34,637 nucleotides of DNA from an uncultured marine group I thaumarchaeote (lineage in GTDB: Archaea; Thermoproteota; Nitrososphaeria; Nitrososphaerales; Nitrosopumilaceae). Location of the stretch: contig CACIXQ010000010.1 of assembly GCA_902590655.1 (NCBI GenBank), positions 1 to 34,637 of the forward strand. The letters are read 5' to 3'. This document shows positions 22,344 to 29,604 of this stretch, in pieces; position 1 is the stretch's first letter; each line of letters begins with the position of its first letter. Both the position numbers and the translations under genes were made by a program. A model generated the notes under the pieces. It made no database searches. It had not been told where the DNA came from and worked only from the letters and a program-made list of their open reading frames with translations.

Positions 22344-23674
22344 CAGTTGATATGAGAAGCTACCTACAGCAAATCAAAAAGACCAACGATGTATTTACTG
22401 TCAGGAAGAAGGTTTCTACAAAATATGAGATCGCTGCTGTTACCGAAAAGCTTGATGGCTCAAAGGCTGCCTTGTTTGAAAATGTCCAGGGAAGCAAATT
22501 CAAGCTGGTTTCAAATCTGATAGGAACCAGAGATAGATTTGCTCAGGCTATAGGCGCCAAAAAATCTGATATTAACAAAAAAATTGTCAAAGCAATTTCC
22601 TCTGCAAAAAAACCAAAAATTTCAAAAACTGCCAAGTTTTTTGAAAACAGTTCTAATGATATTTCCATTCTTCCAATTGTCACACACTTTCAAAATGAAT
22701 CAGGTCCTTTCATAACATCATCTATACTATATACAAGAAACCAGGAAAAGAAATCCCAAAACTCTTCTATACACAGGTTAATGCCAATTGGGAAAAACCA
22801 TTTCTCAATTAGGATGGTGGAAGGTAGAGATCTTCATAGAACATTCATGTTTGCAAAAAACCATGGAGAAGACCTACCAGTTGCAATCACTGTTGGTGTT
22901 CATCCTGCCATTACCATTGCTTGTGCATTCCAAGCAAAATGGGGAAAAAATGAACTTGAGATAGCTAACTCACTTTTGAACAATAAACTTGCTTTGACGA
23001 AATGTCCTAGCACTGGTTTGATGGTACCATCAACTGCAGAAATTGTTATGGAGGGAAAAATCCTGCGAAACAAAACCCACAAAGAATGGATGGTTGAAAT
23101 GCTTCGAACATATGACATGCCAAGACCTGCACCAGTAATTAAAATCGAAAAACTGTATTTCAGAAATAATCCAATTTACCACGATATACTATCTGGATAC
23201 AGCGAGGCAAGATTGCTCATGGGCATGCCTATTGAGGCCAAACTGAATGGCATAATGAAAAAGAAATTTTCCCAGACAAGGCAGGTAATTCTGACAAGCG
23301 GTGGAGCCAACTGGCTTCATGCTGTAGTTCAAATCTCTAAAACCAGATCAACCAATGTTAAGAAAATCATCAAAGAGACATTCACAAGCCACAGATCGTT
23401 GAAGATGGTGACCGTGGTAGATGACGATATTGATCCAACTGATGCAGTAGCTGTAGAATTCGCCATGGCTACTAGATTCCAAGCTGACAAGGATCTGGTA
23501 ATAATTAAGAACGTGAGGGGCTCCAGCCTTGATCCATCGAGTGACCAGAAGAAGCTGCGTACAGCAAAAATGGGAATAGATGCAACAATACCAGCCTCAA
23601 AGAGGCTAGACGGATTCACACTAGGTAGGATTCCAAAAGCTAAAACAAACCTGAAAAACTATTTGAAGAAATGA
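22340..23674 (+). CDS. UbiD-family decarboxylase
   Basis: This 444-residue protein has UbiD motifs: H-R-L-M-P-I-G-K-N-H-F-S-I-R, V-G-V-H-P-A-I, the acidic P-S-T-A-E-I-V-M-E-G-K-I stretch that lines the prenylated-FMN site, and late V-V-D-D-D-I-D-P-T-D-A-V. UbiD enzymes reversibly decarboxylate unsaturated acids using prenylated FMN. In many archaea a UbiD homologue decarboxylates trans-anhydromevalonate 5-phosphate in the modified mevalonate pathway, a good candidate role here. No UbiX flavin prenyltransferase is in the window. It overlaps both neighbours by four bases (ATGA), indicating coupled translation. Confidence 0.9.
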   Translation: MTVDMRSYLQQIKKTNDVFTVRKKVSTKYEIAAVTEKLDGSKAALFENVQGSKFKLVSNLIGTRDRFAQAIGAKKSDINKKIVKAISSAKKPKISKTAKFFENSSNDISILPIVTHFQNESGPFITSSILYTRNQEKKSQNSSIHRLMPIGKNHFSIRMVEGRDLHRTFMFAKNHGEDLPVAITVGVHPAITIACAFQAKWGKNELEIANSLLNNKLALTKCPSTGLMVPSTAEIVMEGKILRNKTHKEWMVEMLRTYDMPRPAPVIKIEKLYFRNNPIYHDILSGYSEARLLMGMPIEAKLNGIMKKKFSQTRQVILTSGGANWLHAVVQISKTRSTNVKKIIKETFTSHRSLKMVTVVDDDIDPTDAVAVEFAMATRFQADKDLVIIKNVRGSSLDPSSDQKKLRTAKMGIDATIPASKRLDGFTLGRIPKAKTNLKNYLKK

Positions 23675-24387
23675 ATGCTGGGTATTTCATAACAATTGTC
23701 CTAGTTTCTGGATTTATTGCAGGCACAATACATGGAGCTGTAAATCTGGTAATTGTGGAGCCATATCTTGATGAGGCTATTGGTATTGAGAATCAGGCTC
23801 TCTTTGAATCTGGGGAGGCTGAAGACACTCCTCAGTTTTGGGTTGAGTACAATGCGTATCGTGATTGGCAAAAAAGTGGCCAACTGCTAGCTGGTGGAAT
23901 CCTAGGAATGTCAATAGGTGCATTGTTTGGAATTGTCTTTGCTTACTCAAGAAACACTTTACCCAAAGGACACACTGTCAAGAAAACATTTGTTCTCGCT
24001 GCAATCATGTGGATTACAATTTTCTTAATACCGTTTTTGAAGTACCCTGCAAACCCACCAACTGTTGGAGAAGCTGATACTGTCGTACTGAGAGGAATAT
24101 TGTATCTTTCATTCATCGCAATCTCTGGTTTTTCTGCGGTTGGTTTTTCCAGACTGTACAAGAAACTTGAAAACAAAAAATATCTTGCATTCGTTGGTTA
24201 TGCGGTTTTTATCACAGCTGTATTTTTCATCATGCCACCAAGTCCTGATGAAGTTACTGCTCCGATGAATTTGGTGAATGAATTTAGAATAATGTCAGTT
24301 ATGGCTGTTACAACATTCTGGATTGCTGAGGCAATAATACTTGGATTATTGTGGCAAAAATACAAGACAAAGTTACAGGAATCATAG
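23671..24387 (+). CDS. CbtA-family membrane protein (probable cobalt transporter subunit)
   Basis: This 238-residue protein has about five hydrophobic segments. It matches the CbtA pattern: an N-terminal helix ending G-T-I-H-G-A-V-N-L, a cytoplasmic/periplasmic W-Q-K-S-G-Q-L-L-A-G-G stretch, and the characteristic F-L-K-Y-P-A-N-P-P-T-V-G. CbtA proteins are predicted cobalt transporters, often under B12 control in bacteria, but transport has rarely been shown directly. No CbtB partner is seen next to it. Cobalt demand fits the cobamide genes and NrdJ in this window. Its start overlaps the ubiD stop. Confidence 0.8.
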   Translation: MNAGYFITIVLVSGFIAGTIHGAVNLVIVEPYLDEAIGIENQALFESGEAEDTPQFWVEYNAYRDWQKSGQLLAGGILGMSIGALFGIVFAYSRNTLPKGHTVKKTFVLAAIMWITIFLIPFLKYPANPPTVGEADTVVLRGILYLSFIAISGFSAVGFSRLYKKLENKKYLAFVGYAVFITAVFFIMPPSPDEVTAPMNLVNEFRIMSVMAVTTFWIAEAIILGLLWQKYKTKLQES

Positions 24388-24430
24388 TCATTCTACATTC
24401 TTAGAATAAGAAATTAGAATCTCTGGATCG

Positions 24431-24438
24431 TTTAAATA
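24431..24438 (+). promoter_or_regulatory. TATA box of the phn transporter operon
   Basis: TTTAAATA is centred about 29 bases before TTG 24464 and favours that start over ATG 24485. Confidence 0.5.
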
Positions 24439-24463
24439 ACTTAGCTAAACCTAAGAAAATACT

Positions 24464-25564
24464 TTGAGTCCAAAATCAAAAATCATGACTAGGAAGACCA
24501 TTCTGCTTTTTGCACTAGTTGCTGTGGTTGCTACTTTCCCATTAGCTGCTTCAGCACAAAGTGATGCTGTTCCAGCCTGGGTTAAAAACACGGCAGGATG
24601 GTGGGCAGATGACCAGATTTCTGAGACAGAATTTGTTGACTCGATGGAATATCTGATTGATTCTGGAATTATTGATGTATCATCAGAGGATTTTGGTATC
24701 ACTGAATTGACGATTGGTTTCATACCATCTGAAAAAGCAGATGAGCTATCACCAAAGGCTGAAACACTAGCAAGATTTTTGGAAAATGAGTTTAATGGAC
24801 AAGTCGATGTCAAAATTGTTGTACCAACAAATTATGAAATAATCATTGAGGGACTAAAATTCGGACACATTGACGCCGCATTCATGGATACTGGTCCTGG
24901 ATGGATTGCACACGACAGAGCAAATGCTGAAGTTGTGATGGCTGAAGTCAAGAAAGGTAAGGTGGGTTACTATGCAACTGTTTGGCAGCGAGCTGATTCA
25001 AACTATTCATCAATTGATGATGCAATTGGAAACAAGGTGGCTTTTACTAGTATTACTGGTTCATCAGGATTTGTTATGCCAGTTGGTACACTAGTTGACC
25101 GTGGTTTAATCACAGTAGAAGGAGACGACATTGTTGCATTAAAGAAATCATTAGATGAATCATTTGAATATCATGCATTTGGCGGAGGATACAAAGCAGC
25201 ACTTGAGTTGCTCTTGAACGGCTCAGTTGAAATGGCATTTGGTTCTGACATTGCTCCAGAAAAATACTTGACTACGGAACAACGAGCTCAACTCAAAAAA
25301 GTTGATACGCTTGGTCTAGTACCATCTCATGTCTTTGTTGCATCAAATGATCTATCACCTAAGACGAAACAACATTTGGTGGACTCGATGGTGAAACTAA
25401 ATCATCAGGATAACAACCAAATTCTAAAAGACATCTATGGTGCTGATGCATTACTACCAACAACTGCTGAAATGCACATTGGCAACTTTGGACAGTATCT
25501 AGACCTATTACCCGGAATTGAAAAAGCAACTTTTGATAAGAAGAATTACGATACTCCAAAATAA
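24464..25564 (+). CDS. phnD: Phosphonate/phosphate-type ABC transporter substrate-binding protein (PhnD-like)
   Basis: This 366-residue exported protein has a signal peptide with basic residues (K-S-K-I-M-T-R-K), a hydrophobic core and a likely cleavage site after A-S-A (residue 31). Next comes a short module (36-70, beginning P-A-W-V-K-N-T-A-G-W-W) that is frequent in secreted thaumarchaeal proteins. The rest is a PhnD-like periplasmic-binding fold (L-T-I-G-F-I-P-S-E-K, A-F-M-D-T-G-P, F-T-S-I-T-G-S-S-G-F). It should bind an oxyanion such as phosphonate, phosphite or phosphate outside the membrane. PhnC and PhnE follow directly. Confidence 0.9.
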   Translation: MSPKSKIMTRKTILLFALVAVVATFPLAASAQSDAVPAWVKNTAGWWADDQISETEFVDSMEYLIDSGIIDVSSEDFGITELTIGFIPSEKADELSPKAETLARFLENEFNGQVDVKIVVPTNYEIIIEGLKFGHIDAAFMDTGPGWIAHDRANAEVVMAEVKKGKVGYYATVWQRADSNYSSIDDAIGNKVAFTSITGSSGFVMPVGTLVDRGLITVEGDDIVALKKSLDESFEYHAFGGGYKAALELLLNGSVEMAFGSDIAPEKYLTTEQRAQLKKVDTLGLVPSHVFVASNDLSPKTKQHLVDSMVKLNHQDNNQILKDIYGADALLPTTAEMHIGNFGQYLDLLPGIEKATFDKKNYDTPK

Positions 25565-25573
25565 TTAACTGAT

Positions 25574-26395
25574 ATGCAAGAACAGAAAGGGGAATCATCA
25601 CCATCAATATCATCACTTTCAATCGTTCAGATGAATGGTGTCTCTGCCTCATACGATTCGAAGGAGTATGTTTTAAAAAATATCCAGATGTCGATATCTA
25701 GGGGTGCCAATTATGCGATTGTTGGGCAATCTGGTTCAGGAAAATCTACCTTATTGAGGCTGATAAACGGAATGATGAGCCCAACTAAAGGGAAAATCAT
25801 GGTCGATTATAATATACCAAATCCCTCTGATAAGAAATTCAAATCATTGATGCACAAAATTGGTTATATTCCTCAGAATCTTGGCTTGATAAAAAATTCT
25901 ACAGTTCTTGAGAATGTTTTGATTGGTGCGCTTCCTCGTGTTAGTGGATTCAATTCATTTTTCAAAAAATTTTCTGATTCAGAGATTGACAATGCCAAAA
26001 AAATTCTAAAACAAGTTGGTCTTCAGGGAAAAGCTGAAAGAAAAGTCTACATGCTTAGTGGCGGAGAGAAGAGAAGGGTTGCAATAGCAAGAGCTCTTGT
26101 TCAAAAACCAGAGATTATTCTTGCTGATGAAATTGTATCCGAATTGGATCACGTGACTGCACGGGAGATCATGGAGGTTTTGGCAGAAGCACAAGCCACA
26201 ATGAAACTTACTGCGATAATGGTTCACCATGACCTTCAACTTGCATTGGAATATGCTGATAGAGTAGCGGTGATCAAGGAAGGAGAAAAGGTTCTTGAGA
26301 TTGGAGTTGAGGGAGATAAAATTGTAGACTTTCAGTCAGGAAATTATACACAAACAGAAATTTTGGAGATGTTTACCAATGAATCAAAAGAATAA
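25574..26395 (+). CDS. phnC: Phosphonate-type ABC transporter ATP-binding protein
   Basis: This 273-residue ATPase has all ABC motifs: Walker A G-Q-S-G-S-G-K-S-T (51-59), a Q-loop after Y-I-P-Q-N-L-G, signature L-S-G-G-E-K-R-R-V-A-I-A-R-A-L, Walker B I-I-L-A-D-E, D-loop S-E-L-D and H-loop V-H-H-D. The L-S-G-G-E signature and R-V-S-G-F segment fit the PhnC branch. It drives uptake by the PhnD-PhnE system. The gene begins nine bases after phnD and overlaps phnE by 17 bases. Confidence 0.93.
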   Translation: MQEQKGESSPSISSLSIVQMNGVSASYDSKEYVLKNIQMSISRGANYAIVGQSGSGKSTLLRLINGMMSPTKGKIMVDYNIPNPSDKKFKSLMHKIGYIPQNLGLIKNSTVLENVLIGALPRVSGFNSFFKKFSDSEIDNAKKILKQVGLQGKAERKVYMLSGGEKRRVAIARALVQKPEIILADEIVSELDHVTAREIMEVLAEAQATMKLTAIMVHHDLQLALEYADRVAVIKEGEKVLEIGVEGDKIVDFQSGNYTQTEILEMFTNESKE

Positions 26396-27161
26396 CCTAA
26401 TCATCGGTCTAATTATTGCGGGAGTTGTAGTCATGTCTGTTAATGTTGATGCAGACCCCAGAGACTTTGCGGAGGGACTGCCAAACATTGGAATTATGCT
26501 AAAGGAGATTACCGAAGTAGACTCGTCACTTTTTGTAACTGCATTCTGGTCAATGCTAGAAACAATCGAAATGGCATTTATTGGAACGGTTGTGGGCGTT
26601 GCAATTGCACTTCCGCTAAGCTTGTTAGCTGCAAGAAATTTGAACAACAAGTTTGTCTACGTACCAATTCGTGCATTGCTTGCGGCCATCCGTACTTTTC
26701 CTTCAATACTTTGGGCAATTTTGTTTGTGATTATAGTTGGTCTTGGTCCATTTGCAGGAGTTCTAGCAATAATCATGTATACAATTGGGTTCATAGCAAA
26801 ACTACAGTATGAAGCAATAGAAGCCATTGATGCTGACCCTATGGATGCAGTGGGAGCAATTGGAGTTTCTAAAATACAACTGATTAGATTCGTTGTGTTA
26901 CCAGAGTCTGCGTCACATTTGCTTAGCCAGATTTTGTACATTTTTGATTATAACATTAGGCAGACAAGCATTCTTGGTCTTGTCGGTGCGGGTGGAATTG
27001 GATTTTACATCATTAACTACATCAAGTTCTTTGAGTATGGAAAGGCTGCAGTTTTCATGTTGGTTGTACTTGCAACAGTCTTGATAATTGAGTGGGTTAG
27101 TGTACGGGTGAGGGACAAGTATATTGTCAAATCACAAAGAGGAATGCAGATTAAATCTTAA
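26379..27161 (+). CDS. phnE: Phosphonate-type ABC transporter permease
   Basis: This 260-residue integral membrane protein has about six hydrophobic segments. The permease coupling loop is visible as E-A-I-E-A-I-D-A-D-P-M-D-A-V-G-A-I-G, followed by the long Q-T-S-I-L-G-L-V-G-A-G-G-I-G segment conserved in PhnE-type permeases. It forms the channel for the PhnD-bound substrate. Its last codon overlaps the stop of the convergent radical SAM gene through the palindrome TTAA (27158-27161), so the two messages meet tail to tail. Confidence 0.92.
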   Translation: MNQKNNLIIGLIIAGVVVMSVNVDADPRDFAEGLPNIGIMLKEITEVDSSLFVTAFWSMLETIEMAFIGTVVGVAIALPLSLLAARNLNNKFVYVPIRALLAAIRTFPSILWAILFVIIVGLGPFAGVLAIIMYTIGFIAKLQYEAIEAIDADPMDAVGAIGVSKIQLIRFVVLPESASHLLSQILYIFDYNIRQTSILGLVGAGGIGFYIINYIKFFEYGKAAVFMLVVLATVLIIEWVSVRVRDKYIVKSQRGMQIKS

Positions 27162-28111
27162 CAGCCTTTAATTCCACTACCAACAAAAATCGAATAGCAA
27201 CCCAAGCCACATTCTTCGCATCTTGGTTTCATGGAATCTTTTTCTGCACTTCCAATACAGCATGGTCTTTTCTCCCTGCCCAAGTGGTCCACGGAGACAA
27301 TTGCCCATGTGGGGCAATCTATTGGGGTTGTTCCCTTTCCACCCCAATTTTTCTTCATTAATTCTAGTTGGTTTTTAGGATTTGAGATATAATCTCGGTA
27401 TTCTGTTTTTTGCAAATCTATCAATTCATCAACTACTGCATCTCTTTCTTTTCCAAATGGAAGCCATAATGGATCACCCTCCATGAATGGAGTGTGGAAT
27501 TGGACACCAATTTTGTTGGTATAATCACGCCAATCTTCAATTACTTTTCTGACAGTTTTGTAATTTCTAGAGTTTATGGTCATTGAAATCCAGATATCCT
27601 TGTATGCCTTGCCACCATTGTTTTCAACATAGTCGATTACATTTTTTCTTGTTTTAGCCCATGTGCCGTCTCCTCGGATAGTATCATGTGTTTTTTGATC
27701 ACCATCAATTGATACCCAGTAAAAATAAAGATCCTTGAATTTTTTTAGCGGATAGTTTCCATTTGTCACTATACAGGAGCGCTTTGGGAATTCTTTTGCA
27801 AATAATTCTACAACGTCTGGTCTCATCATAGGCTCGCCACCAACAACTGTTACAGCAAATACATGGCGTTTTTTGAATTTCTCATCAATTACTTGCTTCC
27901 ATTCCTCAAGAGTTAGCTCCTCATTCTCTTTTCTGTTTAGCCACCAATAGCAGTGTTCGCAGTGTAAGTTACATTCGTTGATGATATCAGCAGAGCCAAA
28001 TATCGGACTTCGCTTCTTGAAGAGTTTCCAACCAGCATATTTTGAAAGGAGATGAAAATATTGTGGTGTTTCCTGAACAATCTGACTTAAACCTCTGCCC
28101 ATTATTTCCAT
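27158..28111 (-). CDS. Radical SAM protein with Cys-rich C-terminus (SPASM-like)
   Basis: This 317-residue protein has the radical SAM cluster motif C47-x3-C51-x2-C54 (C-N-L-H-C-E-H-C) and a G-G-E-P motif (V-V-G-G-E-P-M-M) that binds S-adenosylmethionine. Seven further cysteines lie near the end (C266, C284, C285, C298, C301, C305, C317), enough for one or two auxiliary iron-sulfur clusters. Substrate is unknown. It follows ctaB by 21 bases, so a heme or quinone role is possible. A peptide-maturation role cannot be excluded, though no precursor peptide gene is seen. Met4 is an alternative start. Confidence 0.85.
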   Translation of the reverse strand: MEIMGRGLSQIVQETPQYFHLLSKYAGWKLFKKRSPIFGSADIINECNLHCEHCYWWLNRKENEELTLEEWKQVIDEKFKKRHVFAVTVVGGEPMMRPDVVELFAKEFPKRSCIVTNGNYPLKKFKDLYFYWVSIDGDQKTHDTIRGDGTWAKTRKNVIDYVENNGGKAYKDIWISMTINSRNYKTVRKVIEDWRDYTNKIGVQFHTPFMEGDPLWLPFGKERDAVVDELIDLQKTEYRDYISNPKNQLELMKKNWGGKGTTPIDCPTWAIVSVDHLGREKRPCCIGSAEKDSMKPRCEECGLGCYSIFVGSGIKGC

Positions 28112-28132
28112 GAGTAGCCCTCTTTGACCAAC

Positions 28133-29062
28133 CTAAAGAACAGAATCCACCATCAGTGCGATGAAGAGTACAGCCAGATATGGACTTGAGAACTTGAACA
28201 AAACCCATGAAGCCTTTTCGCTTGGCTTTGCAACAACCCAGAAACTAAGAATCACCATTAAAACTCCAGATGCAATTGCAGTATACAAATAAACTTCATG
28301 CATTAATGGCTCTCCATTATCATGTGTTAGGAAAAATGGTACCACGCTAAAGAGTACCATCATCAATGTTGTACCAGCAATTATTCTCGCCGAAGTTTTT
28401 TCTGACTGTACGGCAGTTAGCATTGGAACGTTTACTTTTTTGTAATCATCCTTAAAGTGCAAAGTTAGTGCCCAGATGTGCATTGGAATCCAAACAAACA
28501 CTAATCCAGCTATAACTAGACCAAAGTCCCAGAGACCAGTTGTTGTTACTGCAACATAGCCAATGAGTGCAGGTGCTCCACCTGAGAACCCACCCAGAAT
28601 AATGTTTGATCTACTTTTACGTTTTAGACCATAGCTATAAACCAAAATATTATCGACCAATCCAAATGCCATAAACGAACCAGCTAAGATTCCTTGCCAA
28701 AATGATGCCGTGAAACATATGCCAAAGGCACAAGCCAATGATATACCAGCAAGTATCAAGCCAAAATTTCTAGCCTTTTCTGCAGGATAGATTCGCCTGC
28801 TTGGTATTGGTCTTGTCTTGGTTCTCTCCATTACTGCATCAATGTCTCTGTCATGATAGTTTGTCAACGTGTTTGCCGCAGCAGAACCTGCAGCTACACC
28901 ACCTAACAATAATGCCCAAGTTTCAAGTGAAATTGGAACATTGAAAACATTCGATGCGGTAATAGCTGCGCCAAACGCAGTGAACACAAGAAGATACCAG
29001 ATCTTCGGCTTTGTTAGTTCGTAGTATACGCCAATGTTTGATTTTGTGTTAAAGGTTTGCAT
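28133..29062 (-). CDS. ctaB: Protoheme IX farnesyltransferase (heme o synthase)
   Basis: This 309-residue membrane protein of the UbiA prenyltransferase superfamily has about nine hydrophobic helices. The prenyl-diphosphate/metal motif N-Y-H-D-R-D-I-D-A-V-M-E-R-T-K-T-R-P (68-85) is characteristic of CtaB. A second acidic motif lies in the loop near L-H-F-K-D-D-Y. It adds a farnesyl group to heme b to make heme o, the precursor of heme a for terminal oxidases. The gene lies 14 bases after the Lrp-type regulator and before the radical SAM gene, all on the minus strand. Confidence 0.92.
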   Translation of the reverse strand: MQTFNTKSNIGVYYELTKPKIWYLLVFTAFGAAITASNVFNVPISLETWALLLGGVAAGSAAANTLTNYHDRDIDAVMERTKTRPIPSRRIYPAEKARNFGLILAGISLACAFGICFTASFWQGILAGSFMAFGLVDNILVYSYGLKRKSRSNIILGGFSGGAPALIGYVAVTTTGLWDFGLVIAGLVFVWIPMHIWALTLHFKDDYKKVNVPMLTAVQSEKTSARIIAGTTLMMVLFSVVPFFLTHDNGEPLMHEVYLYTAIASGVLMVILSFWVVAKPSEKASWVLFKFSSPYLAVLFIALMVDSVL

Positions 29063-29076
29063 TAATCATATCACCA

Positions 29077-29532
29077 CTATTCTAACATATAGGGCATTTG
29101 TTTTGTCCTCGTCTTCATTTCTATAAAGCTCTCAGAGCCTATAATTCCGTCAATCTTACCAATATTATCCGATACAATTCTGTACATCTGATTCAGGTTT
29201 TCTGCATACATTGTGACCAGTATATCAAATCTTCCCGTAACTTCTGAAACTTCTCTGACTCCAGAGATCTTGAACAATTCCTGAATAATATTATCACGCT
29301 TCTTTGAATCCATGTTAATTCCAGTTAATGATTTTACACCGTATCCCAATTCCTTGTTGTTGACTTCTATTGTGAACCGTTCAATGAGTTTCTTCTTCAC
29401 TAATCGCTTTATTCTGCTATAAACAACTGAAGAGTTTACATTAATTTTTTCGGCTAGTTTTGGAATAGAGATTGATGAATCCTTACTAAGTTCTGATAAA
29501 ATCTTTTGATCTATTTTATCTACTTTTGCCGT
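29077..29532 (-). CDS. Lrp/AsnC-family transcriptional regulator with non-standard start
   Basis: From GTG 29400 only the ligand-binding (RAM) domain is encoded. The frame continues upstream and clearly encodes the family's helix-turn-helix: V-D-K-I-D-Q-K-I-L-S-E-L-S-K-D, then I-P-K-L-A-E-K-I-N-V-N and V-V-Y-S-R-I-K-R-L. An in-frame TGA at 29533-29535 sits just before ACG-GCA-AAA-GTA-GAT. ATG in place of ACG would give M-A-K-V-D, a normal start. A TATA-like box (about 29553-29560) lies about 25 bases upstream of the ACG. Alternatively, one base lost in the AAAA run would join TTG-AAC-GGC. Full length is about 151 residues. The regulator may act on ctaB or asd. Confidence 0.78.
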   Translation of the reverse strand, partial: TAKVDKIDQKILSELSKDSSISIPKLAEKINVNSSVVYSRIKRLVKKKLIERFTIEVNNKELGYGVKSLTGINMDSKKRDNIIQELFKISGVREVSEVTGRFDILVTMYAENLNQMYRIVSDNIGKIDGIIGSESFIEMKTRTKQMPYMLE

Positions 29533-29604
29533 TCAAAACACCTGAAACCATACATATTTTTCGGATTAATAAAGCTATTATTGAAATTTTTATAAATTTT
29601 TTTC

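Noticed and set aside
29077-29400. Reading the Lrp gene as a short, HTH-less regulator starting at GTG 29400
   Set aside because: The upstream in-frame codons encode a clear AsnC helix-turn-helix joined without a gap to the domain.
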